Origin: Rhodoferax sp. | Lineage (GTDB): Bacteria > Pseudomonadota > Gammaproteobacteria > Burkholderiales > Burkholderiaceae_C | DNA: 25,777 nucleotides | Assembly (NCBI GenBank): GCA_020048795.1 | Contig: JAIFMA010000064.1 | Location: 1 to 25,777, forward strand | Direction: 5' to 3' | Position numbers and translations under genes: made by a program | The notes under the pieces: generated by a model | Seen by the model: the letters and a program-made list of their open reading frames with translations, nothing else | What the model was told of the DNA's origin: nothing | Databases searched by the model: none | Part shown: in pieces, positions 15,436 to 24,114 of the stretch | Position numbering within the stretch: position 1 is the first letter of the stretch | How the letters are laid out: every line of letters starts with the position of its first letter

Positions 15436-18400
15436 ATGTGGTTCACCCGCGTCAGCCTGCAAAACCCCGTGTTCGCCACCATGGTGATGCTGGCCCTGGT
15501 GGTGCTGGGGCTGTTTTCGATGCAGCGCTTGCAGGTTGATCAGTTCCCCAACGTCGATTTTCCGGTGGTGGTGATCAGTACCGATTACCCTGGGGCCTCG
15601 CCCGAGATTGTCGAGAGCGAGGTCACCAAGAAGATTGAGGAAGGGGTCAACGCCATTGCCGGCATCAACGCGCTAACATCGCGTTCCTACGAAGGTCAAT
15701 CGGTGGTCATCATCGAATTTGGCTTGCACATTGACGGCCGCAAAGCCGCCGACGATGTGCGCGAAAAGGTGGCATCGGTCAAGCCACTGCTGCGCACTGA
15801 GGTCAAGGAACCCCGCGTGATGCGCTTTGACCCTTCCAGCCGGGCCATCTGGTCGGTGGCCGTGCTGCCGGACGAACAGGTGGCTGGCGGATCGGCCCTG
15901 AACGCCGTGGAACTCACCAGCTGGGCCGAGCAAAGCCTGAAAAAGCGTCTGGAAAATGTGCGCGGCGTGGGTTCGGTGACGCTGGTGGGGGGCAGCAAGC
16001 GCGAGATCAACCTCTATCTCAATCCGCAGGCGCTGGAGGCTTTTGGCATAGCACCCGAGCAGGTCGCCAACGCGGTGCGCAATGAAAACCAGGACTTTCC
16101 GGTCGGGACCATCCGCTCGGCCGAGCAAGACCGCGTGATCCAGATTGCTGCGCGCATCCAGCGCCCAGAGGACTTCGGCCGCATCATCATCACCCGTAAG
16201 AATGGCGCAGCAGTGCGGGTTGAGCAGGTGGCCAAGGTGATTGACGGTGCCCAGGAAGTGGAGAGCCTGGCACTGTACAACGGCCAGCGAACGCTGCTGC
16301 TCAACGTCCAGAAGTCGCAGGATGAAAACACCATTGGCGTGGTGGATGGGCTCAACAAGATGCTGGCTGAGCTGCAAAAAACCTTGCCACCCGGCGTGAA
16401 GCTGGCGCAGATCACTGATGGCTCACGGCCTATCCGTGTATCGGTGGCCAATGTCAGGCAAACGCTTTTTGAAGGTGCAATGCTGACCGTGCTGATTGTG
16501 TTTTTGTTCCTGAACTCGTGGCGTTCCACCGTGATCACCGGACTGACGCTGCCTATTGCACTGATCGGAACTTTTTTGTTCATGAACCTGCTGGGCTTTA
16601 CCGTCAACATGATCACCATGATGGCGATGAGTCTGTGCGTTGGCTTGCTGATTGACGATGCGATTGTGGTGCGAGAAAACATCGTGCGTCATGTGCAAAT
16701 GGGCAAAGGCGCTTACCAGGCATCCATGGACGGCACCCGCGAGATCGGTCTGGCGGTGTTTGCCACCACGCTGTCGATCGTGGCGGTGTTTTTGCCGATT
16801 GGTTTTATGGGTGGCATCATCGGCAAGTTTTTTCATGAATTCGGCCTGACCATCGTGGCAGCAGTACTGATTTCAATGTTTGTCAGCTTCACGCTCGACC
16901 CCATGCTGTCAAGCATCTGGCATGACCCGAGCATCGAGGCCCATGGCCAGCGCCACCCACCCGTCACGTTTTACGACAAAACGATCGGCCGTGTGACCGC
17001 GCTCTTTGATCATGGTACGGACTTGTTGGTGGATGTTTATCAGGCAATTTTGCGGTGGGCCCTGCAACACAAACTGGGCACAGTGACGCTGGCGCTTGCC
17101 ATTTTTATCGCCAGCATCTTCATGGTGCCGCTTCTGGGCACCGAGTTTGTGCCGAAATCAGACTTTTCCGAGACCACCCTGAACTTCAACACGCCGGTGG
17201 GTTCGTCGCTCGAAGTCACCGAAACCCGGGCGCGTCAGGTTGACACCATCATCCGATCCTTTCCCGAGGTGCGCTACACGCTGACCACCATCAATACCGG
17301 CAATGCACCCGGAAAGATCTACGCCAGCGTCTATATCCGTCTGGTGGATCGCAAGCAACGCCAGCGCGGTGTTGATGAGATGTCGGCCACGATGCGCCAG
17401 CGCCTGCGTCAGGTACCCGGCATCACGGTGACACATGTGGGACTGCTCGACCCGGTAGGTGGACAAAAGCAGGTGTCGTTTTCGATACAAGGTGCGGACA
17501 TGGGTGAATTGTCTCGTCTCACCACGCTGGCGCTGGAGAAAATTCGCGGTGTGCCCGGGCTGGTTGACCTGGACTCCAGCCTGAAGCCCAACAAGCCGAC
17601 GCTTGAGGTACAAGTGCGCCGCGATGTAGCGTCTGACCTGGGTTTGAGCGTGGCCCAAATCGGCACCGCACTGCGCACGCTTGTCGCCGGTCAAACCGTT
17701 GGCAACTGGCGCGCACCGGATGACCAGACCTACGACGTAAACGTGCGGCTGTCACCACAATCGCGCAACCAGTCAGATGACCTGAACGCCCTGCCCTTCG
17801 CGCTGGGCAACAACGCCGACGGTAGTGCCCGTATCGTGCGTCTTGACCAGGTGGCCCAAGTGCTTGAGTCCACCGGCTCCAATCAGATCAACCGCCGCGA
17901 CCTGACGCGCGAAGTCGCCATTTCGGGCAACGTGGCAGCGCGCTCAGCCGGTGAAATATCGGCCGACATCAAGGTGGCCATGGACAGCATCGCCATGCCC
18001 GCGGGCTACAGCTACAAATTCAGCGGCTCCACCAAAGATATGGCCGAGGCATTTGGCTACGCGCTGTCGGCTCTGGTGCTGGCTGTCGTATTCATTTACA
18101 TGATTCTGGCCAGCCAGTTCAAAAGCTTCTTTCAGCCGCTGGCCCTGATGACAGCACTGCCACTCACCTTGATCGGCGTGGTACTGGCGCTGATGATGTT
18201 CAACTCCACTTTGTCAATGTTCTCTGTGATTGGTGTTGTCATGTTGATGGGCCTGGTCACCAAAAATGCGATTTTGCTGGTGGACTTCGCCATTCGTGCA
18301 CGGGAGCCCTCGCTTGACGCACAAGGCCAGCCTGTGCCGGGACTAACACGCCATGAAGCCCTGCTGATGGCAGCACAGGTGCGCTTACGCCCCATCTTGA

Positions 18401-18624
18401 TGACCACGCTGGCCATGATATTTGGTATGGTCCCGCTGGCTTTTGCCCTGTCTGAAGGATCTGAAATGCGCGCCCCCATGGGCCAGGCGGTGATTGGCGG
18501 CGTCATCACCTCATCGTTGTTGACGCTGGTGGTGGTGCCGGTGGTGTATTGCTACATGGACGATCTGGCGCAGGGTTTGCGCAAGTTCTGGCGACATCCG
18601 AGTGAATTGACCCGGCAAAAATAA
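15436..18624 (+). CDS. RND multidrug efflux transporter (AcrB/MexB type, HAE1 family)
   Basis: Proton-driven trimeric inner-membrane pump. The 1062-residue product begins MWFTRVSLQNPVFATMVMLA and has the duplicated RND layout of one helix, a large periplasmic loop and six helices, repeated twice. Visible signatures are DYPGASPEIVESEVTKKIEE in the first porter domain, MSLCVGLLIDDAIVVRENIV in TM4 with the paired Asp of the proton relay, and MLMGLVTKNAILLVDFAIRA in TM10 with the essential Lys. The length is typical for HAE1 pumps. The start directly follows the adaptor stop. Four bases after its stop the frame of the next gene is already open, though that gene's own start is at 18689. The TolC-type channel is three genes downstream. 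Confidence 0.96.
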   Translation: MWFTRVSLQNPVFATMVMLALVVLGLFSMQRLQVDQFPNVDFPVVVISTDYPGASPEIVESEVTKKIEEGVNAIAGINALTSRSYEGQSVVIIEFGLHIDGRKAADDVREKVASVKPLLRTEVKEPRVMRFDPSSRAIWSVAVLPDEQVAGGSALNAVELTSWAEQSLKKRLENVRGVGSVTLVGGSKREINLYLNPQALEAFGIAPEQVANAVRNENQDFPVGTIRSAEQDRVIQIAARIQRPEDFGRIIITRKNGAAVRVEQVAKVIDGAQEVESLALYNGQRTLLLNVQKSQDENTIGVVDGLNKMLAELQKTLPPGVKLAQITDGSRPIRVSVANVRQTLFEGAMLTVLIVFLFLNSWRSTVITGLTLPIALIGTFLFMNLLGFTVNMITMMAMSLCVGLLIDDAIVVRENIVRHVQMGKGAYQASMDGTREIGLAVFATTLSIVAVFLPIGFMGGIIGKFFHEFGLTIVAAVLISMFVSFTLDPMLSSIWHDPSIEAHGQRHPPVTFYDKTIGRVTALFDHGTDLLVDVYQAILRWALQHKLGTVTLALAIFIASIFMVPLLGTEFVPKSDFSETTLNFNTPVGSSLEVTETRARQVDTIIRSFPEVRYTLTTINTGNAPGKIYASVYIRLVDRKQRQRGVDEMSATMRQRLRQVPGITVTHVGLLDPVGGQKQVSFSIQGADMGELSRLTTLALEKIRGVPGLVDLDSSLKPNKPTLEVQVRRDVASDLGLSVAQIGTALRTLVAGQTVGNWRAPDDQTYDVNVRLSPQSRNQSDDLNALPFALGNNADGSARIVRLDQVAQVLESTGSNQINRRDLTREVAISGNVAARSAGEISADIKVAMDSIAMPAGYSYKFSGSTKDMAEAFGYALSALVLAVVFIYMILASQFKSFFQPLALMTALPLTLIGVVLALMMFNSTLSMFSVIGVVMLMGLVTKNAILLVDFAIRAREPSLDAQGQPVPGLTRHEALLMAAQVRLRPILMTTLAMIFGMVPLAFALSEGSEMRAPMGQAVIGGVITSSLLTLVVVPVVYCYMDDLAQGLRKFWRHPSELTRQK

Positions 18625-18688
18625 GGCATTGTCCGCTGTGCCAGCTAAAATTGGAGGATCCCACTACCATACCCCCTGGAGTAAGCGA

Positions 18689-19351
18689 ATGAATTTACAC
18701 AACGTCGAACAAGCGCGTTTCAACATGATCGAACAACAAATTCGCCCATGGGATGTGGCTGATGGTGCAGTGCTGGAACTGCTGTCTCTGGTGAAACGTG
18801 AAGATTTTGTCCCCGCCAATTACAAAGCCATGGCGTTTGCCGACATGGCCATTCCGCTGGCGGGTGGACAGAGCATGCTGCCCCCTCGTTTGCAAGCCAG
18901 ACTGTTGCAGGACGCGGCCGTTCAGGCCGGCGACAAGGTTCTTGAGATTGGTACCGGCTCGGGCTTTATGACGGCCCTGCTGGCGCATCAGGCGCAGCGC
19001 GTCGTGTCGCTGGAGATCAGCGCCGAACTGGCTGACTTGGCAAGGGCCAACCTGCAACGGGCTGGCGTTCACAACACCGAGGTGCGTCAAGCTGATGGTG
19101 CCCTGGGCTGGCCCGCGCAAGCACCCTTTGATGTGATCGTACTAGGCGGCTCAGTGGCTGAAGTGCCTCAGGCTTTGTTGACTCAGCTCAAAATCGGCGG
19201 GCGACTGGTGGCGATTGTTGGCGAAGAACCGATCATGCACGCCCAAGTGATCACCCGCACCAGCGAAGCCAATTTCAAAACCGATGAAAAGTGGGACGAC
19301 AACGCACCGGGCTTGCTGAATTTTCCAAAACCATCGGCTTTTGTCTTCTGA
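18689..19351 (+). CDS. protein-L-isoaspartate O-methyltransferase-like protein
   Basis: SAM-dependent methyltransferase of the PCMT family, 220 residues. It has the family N-terminus (ARFNMIEQQIRPWDVADG), REDFVPANYKAMAFADMAIP and the SAM motif VLEIGTGSGFMTALLA, followed by VVSLEISAELADLARANL and a PFDVIVLGGSV strand. Canonical PCMT has 'GHGQTISQP' before the SAM motif; here the position reads GGQSMLPPRLQ, so the isoaspartate-binding loop is altered and the substrate may differ. This variant form is common before rhodanese and tolC in Burkholderiales. The ATG at 18689 has GGAG eight bases upstream; the frame extending to 18629 is rejected. TAAAAT at about 18645 could be a -10 for an internal promoter, but no good -35 is seen. 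The next gene starts two bases after its stop. Confidence 0.88.
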   Translation: MNLHNVEQARFNMIEQQIRPWDVADGAVLELLSLVKREDFVPANYKAMAFADMAIPLAGGQSMLPPRLQARLLQDAAVQAGDKVLEIGTGSGFMTALLAHQAQRVVSLEISAELADLARANLQRAGVHNTEVRQADGALGWPAQAPFDVIVLGGSVAEVPQALLTQLKIGGRLVAIVGEEPIMHAQVITRTSEANFKTDEKWDDNAPGLLNFPKPSAFVF

Positions 19352-19353
19352 AC

Positions 19354-19695
19354 ATGTTAGCCCAAATTCGTCCCTCCGAATTGGCCAGCTGGCTGGAGTC
19401 TGTGCGTGAGCACGGACATCCGGTGGTACTCGATGTTCGGGAGCCGTACGAGTTAAAACTCTCCAGCGTCAAGGAAGAGGGCTTTGAACTTCGCGCAATC
19501 CCCATGAGCGTGATTCCACCGCGCCTGCACGAACTCGATACCAAGCGACCAATCGCCTGCCTGTGTCACCACGGTGGACGCAGTATGCAGGTTGCCGGGT
19601 TTTTGAAGGCGCGCGGGTTTGAGCATGTCGCCAACATTGCCGGCGGCATCTACGCCTGGACATCTGAGCTTGACCCAGCCGTGCCCCGTTATTGA
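19354..19695 (+). CDS. rhodanese-like single-domain sulfurtransferase
   Basis: The product has 113 residues. It shows the rhodanese entry motif (VVLDVREPYEL), the central strand and active-site loop CLCHHGGRSMQVAGFLKARG, in which the Cys of CHHGGRS should carry the persulfide, and FEHVANIAGGIYAWTSELDP at the end. Length and layout match GlpE-like single-domain rhodaneses. It starts two bases after the methyltransferase stop, so the two are co-transcribed and probably coupled. The sulfur acceptor is unknown. An extended frame back to 19291 overlaps the previous gene and is not needed. Confidence 0.92.
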   Translation: MLAQIRPSELASWLESVREHGHPVVLDVREPYELKLSSVKEEGFELRAIPMSVIPPRLHELDTKRPIACLCHHGGRSMQVAGFLKARGFEHVANIAGGIYAWTSELDPAVPRY

Positions 19696-19765
19696 GAGAT
19701 TCGAACACTGCGTCGCCCCTACGACAGCCCCTAGTCAAGCGCCCCCCTTTCCATTCAGGCAAACC

Positions 19766-21088
19766 ATGAACCCATTTCGTCTTATTCCCGTTTCATTAGC
19801 GTTCACTGCCTTGCTGCCTTGGCCAGCCCAAGCTCAAAACTTGTTGGAGCTGTACCAGTCTGCCAGGGGTTTTGATGCCAGCTACCAGTCTGCCAAGCTA
19901 CAGTTTGAGGCCAACTTGGCCAAGGCCGAGCAAGCGAACGCCGGACTGCTGCCCAGCGCCAATCTGGCAGTGGGCATCAATCGGGTGAACATTGGCAGCG
20001 ATGTGCCAGCTTTTGATCGGGGCAGCTACGGTAACCAGAGCGCAACACTGAGCGCATCACATCCGCTGTATCGCCCGGTGAATGCGGCCACGGCCCAGCA
20101 AGGCAAAAAACAGGTTGAACTGGCGCAAGCCCAGCTCAATGCGGCGGAACAAGACCTGATTATTCGTGTCGGCCAGGCTTACTTTGATGTGCTGGCCGCT
20201 GGCGACAGCTTGAATTTTGTCCAGGCACAAAAAACTGCGGTGTCAGAGCAGTTGGCCTCTGCCAAGCGTAACTTTGAGGTAGGAACATCCACCATCACTG
20301 ACACGCGTGAAGCACAGGCCAGGTTTGACCTGGTGTTGGCGCAAGAAATTGCCGCAGAAAATGACTTGCGGGTCAAAAAAATTGCACTCGATCAACTCAC
20401 CGGCAAAACCAACGCCAGCCCTAACCCACTAGGTTCCGCAGTGCAGATGGCTGCGGTGTCACCCGATGAGGTACAGTTTTGGGTGACTCAATCAGAAGCC
20501 ATGCACCCCAGCATTCGCCAGGCCAGCGTGGGGCTAGATATTGCCCAGCTTGAAACCCAAAAGGCGCAAGCCGGCCACAAACCGACACTTGACCTGACCG
20601 GTAGTTACAGCGTCACACAAAACAATGGTTCTTCCAGTACTGCGCTGGACTATCGCAGCAACGTCGCAGCACTGGGCCTGGCCCTCAACCTGCCGCTGTT
20701 TGCCGGATACGCCACACAAAACCGCATCAAGGAAACCCTGGCACTCGAAGACAAAGCACGCACCGATCTGGAAGGTGCCAAACGAACGGTCGCCCAGGCA
20801 ACGCGCACGGCATTTTTTGGTGTGCAATCAGGGCTGGGGCAGGTGAAGGCACTGGAAGCAGCAGAGGCATCCAGCCAAAGTGCGCTGGATGCCACCAAAC
20901 TCGGCTACCAGGTGGGGGTTCGCATCAACATTGACGTGCTGAACGCACAAAGCAGTCTTTTTGACACCAAGGCCAAGCTCGCCAAGGCGCGTTATGACGT
21001 TTTGCTGGGTGGGTTGAAGCTGCGTCAGGCCAATGGCACACTGAAATCAGAAGACCTCAGTTCGGTCAATGCCATGCTGGCCAAATAG
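19766..21088 (+). CDS. TolC family outer-membrane efflux protein
   Basis: Outer-membrane channel of type I secretion or tripartite efflux. The 440-residue product starts with a clear signal peptide (MNPFRLIPVSLAFTALLPWP, cleavage expected after AQA near residue 23). The mature part, NLLELYQSARGFDASYQSAK, is the standard TolC opening. Two long Ala/Gln-rich coiled-coil repeats follow, including DLIIRVGQAYFDVLAAGDSL and its counterpart GVQSGLGQVKALEAAEASS, with LFAGYATQNRIKE between them and GYQVGVRINIDVLNAQSSLF near the end. The start at 19766 is chosen for the signal peptide and the AGG about 7 bases before; the longer frame to 19619 overlaps the rhodanese. It is probably the exit channel for the RND pump upstream. 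Confidence 0.94.
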   Translation: MNPFRLIPVSLAFTALLPWPAQAQNLLELYQSARGFDASYQSAKLQFEANLAKAEQANAGLLPSANLAVGINRVNIGSDVPAFDRGSYGNQSATLSASHPLYRPVNAATAQQGKKQVELAQAQLNAAEQDLIIRVGQAYFDVLAAGDSLNFVQAQKTAVSEQLASAKRNFEVGTSTITDTREAQARFDLVLAQEIAAENDLRVKKIALDQLTGKTNASPNPLGSAVQMAAVSPDEVQFWVTQSEAMHPSIRQASVGLDIAQLETQKAQAGHKPTLDLTGSYSVTQNNGSSSTALDYRSNVAALGLALNLPLFAGYATQNRIKETLALEDKARTDLEGAKRTVAQATRTAFFGVQSGLGQVKALEAAEASSQSALDATKLGYQVGVRINIDVLNAQSSLFDTKAKLAKARYDVLLGGLKLRQANGTLKSEDLSSVNAMLAK

Positions 21089-21113
21089 CCTGTTGTACGG
21101 TGTCCTGCAGTAA

Positions 21114-21169
21114 GCTATATATTTTATAGCAACTTATGCTTTATTCATGAGCACTACAGGCCAAAATAG
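21114..21169 (+). repeat. interspersed repeat copy downstream of tolC
   Basis: The copy starts 25 bases after the tolC stop. Its first part forms a perfect 6-bp stem (GCTATA-TATTT-TATAGC, 21114-21130), followed by a GCTTTATTCATGAGCACTACAGG-like arm. It resembles the short Comamonadaceae interspersed repeat I recall (GCTATT...ATAGC, a GC-rich middle, then AGxGCTAxAGGCCAAAA) and aligns with the glnS and waaA segments. It may act as the tolC terminator. On the minus strand it supplies the last residues and stop codon of the kinase/regulator remnant. Confidence 0.5.
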
Positions 21170-22265
21170 TTCAAACCAGATCGGATCGTCGTCTACAAGG
21201 AGTATTTTGGATTTCATGGCAATGTGCTGGGCCACAGATAGCCCCAGCCCAGTGCTACTGGTACGCGTGGTGAAAAATGGTTTGAACAGCTTGGCAGCGT
21301 TTTCGTGGTCAAAGCCGGGGCCTGCGTCAGTCACATCGAGCTGAATGCCCGGTACACCTTCCCGCTCCAGCAGGATCAGCGCAACATGCACTTGTTTGTC
21401 GGGTGCGGCCAAAATGGCGTTGTGAATGAGGTTGAACAGCGGCTGGCGAATCAGCACCGGATCGACATCCAGGGTTACCAGCGGGTTGTTCAACTGGTGG
21501 GCAATTTCACCCACCAGCTCACCCATGGCCGACATCTTCTGGATCTGGACGATGCGTTTCATGCTCAAGCATCAATTTGCTGAACTTCGACTCAGCCGTC
21601 TTTTGTCGGCTGTAAACCATGCTGAAAAGTTTGTAGAGCGCCAGAAACAGCACCAGACCACCGCAGCCAATCACAGCCCACAGCAGAAATAGCCCTTGCT
21701 GAATGGTCTGGTTCAGGTCTTTCGGGTCCCGGTACAGTGACAGCACCGCAATGACGGTTGACTCCGGCACAGCGGCGTTGTGGTCAAAGACTGGCACATA
21801 ACATTCAATCGATTCCGACAAAGGGTGCCCCGGTCCGGCGGTTTCAGTGGCCGGCCGGGATGGATTGAAAACCGCCTGCACTTCACCAAGCATGGCCTGG
21901 GTCAGGTGATCCAGATGGCCGGTGCGTTGGGTTCCCACCAGCGTCGGATCGTCAGACCAGACGATCACGTTGTCATGGTTGAACACTTTGATTCGCGTCG
22001 TCCACTACAACTTCTTTAAAGTGCCAAAACTGCGGTCAAAGCGGCGGGCGGCATCAACGTTGGTGTAGTCCCGAAAGTCAGCGGCATCTACTGCGTGCTC
22101 CATCGCCAAGGCGTTGACCATATCGCGCACGATCGCGGCTTCACGGTCAATAATCGACTGACGAAAAAACGGGGCTTGAATCAGACCCGTGGCAATCACC
22201 ATGACGATGACCATCAGCAGGCTGACTATGGCAAACAGTCTGGGCGGGGTGCTTACTTTAAACAT
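21134..22265 (-). pseudogene. sensor histidine kinase, degenerate and fused to a response-regulator start
   Basis: ATG 22265 opens MFKVSTPPRLFAIVSLLMVI, one membrane helix and a sensor segment. An amber stop lies at 22007-22005 (LKKL*WTTRIKVF), and the same frame continues with NHDNVIVWSDDPTLVGTQR and a second helix (LFLLWAVIGCGGLVLFLALY). At the AAA at 21557-21559 one extra base shifts the frame; removing it reads LEHERIVQIQKMSAMGELVG. The H-box EIAHQLNNPLV is followed at once by DPVLIRQPLFNLIHNAILAA (N-box), so the second DHp helix, some 80 residues, is gone. G1 (DAGPGFD), F-box (FKPFFTTR) and G2 (GLGLSVAQHIA) survive. Then MKSKILLVDDDPIW, the start of a response regulator, is fused in frame and ends inside the repeat at 21114-21169. 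Not functional. Confidence 0.8.
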
Positions 22266-22442
22266 CGCTTGTCCTTGTTATCTCGCCGCATGAGGTGTTG
22301 TCATCCCGATCACGACAATCGTACCAAGCTGGCAAGCTGGAAACCGCACCGGGCGTTCCATGAAACCTTGACTTTGGGCCAGCATGACTATTGCACAATC
22401 AGGCTTGTGCACCCCAGCCCACCATTCGACGGGATTTCCAGC

Positions 22443-23906
22443 ATGTCTTTGAATACTTCATCCACTGATTTCGAGCAATTGTTCGAATCTGCGCCCATTT
22501 CCCTCTGGCTGGAAGACTACAGCCTGCTCAAAACGCTGTTTGACCGCTGGCGCGCCGAGGGCATCACTGATTTCGAGGCCCATCTCAAAGCCTCGCCCGA
22601 ACTGCTGCAGCAGTGCTCAAGCTGCCTCAAGGTCATCAAGGTCAACCAGCAAACACTACAGGTTTTTGCCGCCACCAGCCAGGAAGAACTGGTGTCGCGC
22701 CTGAGTGAGGTGTTTCGCGACGACATGCTCGACAACATGGTCAAAGAGCTGGCCCATCTGTGGCGTGGTGAGCTGGAGTTTTCCAACCTGACCGTTAACT
22801 ACGCGCTGGACGGACGGCGCATTGACGTGCAGATTCAGGTGCGGGTGTTGCAGGGCCATGAGGCAGACTGGAGCCGGGTCATGGTGTCGCTGCAAGACAT
22901 CACACCCCAGGTGCAGGCCCGCGCCGAGCTGCAGCGCAGCGAGCGCTATGCACGCGACCTTTTCGAGCATTCGCCGGTATCGCTGTGGGTGGAAGACTTC
23001 AGTGGTGTCAAAGCCCTGCTGGACGAAGCGCGGGCCAAAGGCATTCAGGACTTTCGAGTGTTCCTCAGCGTGCACCCGGACTTTGTGACCCGCTGCATGG
23101 AGCAACTCCGGGTGATCGACGTGAATCAGCAGACCCTGCGCATGTTTGCGGCCCACAGCAAGCAAGAGCTGCTGGACCGGCTGGGCTCGGTGTTTCGGGG
23201 CGAAATGCGCGACTCGTTTGCCGAGCAGTTGCAAGACCTGTGGCAAGGCAAGCTCAACCAGCAACGCGAAGTCATCAACTATTCCTTGTCGGGCGACGCG
23301 GTCAATATCCACCTGCAATTTGCCGTGCTGCAGTCACACGAAGCCCATTGGGACCAGGTGCTGATTTCGATGGTGGACATCACCGCGCGCAAAAAAGCCG
23401 AGGCCTACCTGGAGTACCTGGGCAAACACGACTCGCTCACCAGTTTGGGCAACCGCGCTTTTTATGTGGAAGAACTCAACCGCGTGTCACGCAAAGGCCC
23501 CTGGCCCCTGAGTTTGCTGGCCATTGACTTGAATGGGCTCAAGCTGGTCAATGACGGCCTGGGTCACGCTGCCGGTGATGCCATGCTGCGCCGCGCTGGT
23601 GAGGTGATTTCCAGCGCCACCAGCGGCCAGGCCGTTTGCACGGCCCGCATTGGCGGGGATGAGTTTGTCGTGCTGATGCCGGGTTGTGATGAACGAACGG
23701 CGCAATCGTTGAAGGCGCGTATCCAGACCATGACCGACCTGAATAACCAGTTTTACCCGGGCCAACGCCTGAGTATGGCCATTGGCATGGGAATCTGCAC
23801 TGCCGCGGGGCAGGTGGATGCCGCGCTGAACCAGGCGGATCAGGACATGTTTGCCGCCAAAGCGCAGTTTTATGCCGACAACAATCTGGAGCGCCGCCGT
23901 TTCTGA
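22443..23906 (+). CDS. diguanylate cyclase with two tandem PAS-like repeats
   Basis: Makes c-di-GMP from two GTP. The 487-residue product has two PAS-like units at about residues 10-150 and 165-305 that clearly resemble each other: FESAPISLWLEDYS against FEHSPVSLWVEDFS, IKVNQQTLQVFAATSQEEL against IDVNQQTLRMFAAHSKQEL, and SLQDIT against SMVDIT at their ends. The GGDEF domain follows with HDSLTSLGNRAFY, LLAIDLNGLKLVND, GHAAGDAML and an intact RIGGDEFVVL (GGDEF near residues 404-408). The RxxD inhibitory site is absent (GQAV at that place), so product inhibition is unlikely. No membrane segment is seen, so the protein is cytoplasmic. The ATG at 22443 is chosen; the longer frame to 22095 overlaps the kinase remnant. 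It is divergent from that remnant, perhaps once its partner. Confidence 0.93.
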   Translation: MSLNTSSTDFEQLFESAPISLWLEDYSLLKTLFDRWRAEGITDFEAHLKASPELLQQCSSCLKVIKVNQQTLQVFAATSQEELVSRLSEVFRDDMLDNMVKELAHLWRGELEFSNLTVNYALDGRRIDVQIQVRVLQGHEADWSRVMVSLQDITPQVQARAELQRSERYARDLFEHSPVSLWVEDFSGVKALLDEARAKGIQDFRVFLSVHPDFVTRCMEQLRVIDVNQQTLRMFAAHSKQELLDRLGSVFRGEMRDSFAEQLQDLWQGKLNQQREVINYSLSGDAVNIHLQFAVLQSHEAHWDQVLISMVDITARKKAEAYLEYLGKHDSLTSLGNRAFYVEELNRVSRKGPWPLSLLAIDLNGLKLVNDGLGHAAGDAMLRRAGEVISSATSGQAVCTARIGGDEFVVLMPGCDERTAQSLKARIQTMTDLNNQFYPGQRLSMAIGMGICTAAGQVDAALNQADQDMFAAKAQFYADNNLERRRF

Positions 23907-23933
23907 CCCTGGCGGCAAGCAGTCCTTTGGCAG

Positions 23934-24113
23934 TTCAACCTAGATTCCTCGGTTGGACGCGCCCGAATGGGCCACTGGCGGCGCGTCTGGGTAGGCGCGA
24001 CGACGCAGCGGGCTCCTGCCCGCAACGGGTGAACGCCATCGAAGCTGAAAAAGTAAATGCTCATAAGGACTTACAGATGGAAACAAGCGGTCAACCGAGG
24101 AATGTAGGTTCAA
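23934..24113. mobile_element. MITE-like element with 22-bp terminal inverted repeats
   Basis: Left end 23934-23955 and right end 24092-24113 are inverted copies matching at 20 of 22 positions; the shared core reads AACCTA(G/C)ATTCCTCGGTTG. The 136 bases between hold no plausible gene but contain two hairpins: GACGCGCC/GGCGCGTC at 23956-23963 and 23980-23987, and GCGGGC-TCCT-GCCCGC at 24008-24023. No clear target duplication is visible. The element fills the gap between the convergent GGDEF and waaA genes and ends one base before the waaA stop codon. It may be a non-autonomous transposon or the relic of a larger one; the hairpins may also terminate both genes. Confidence 0.5.
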
Positions 24114-24114
24114 G

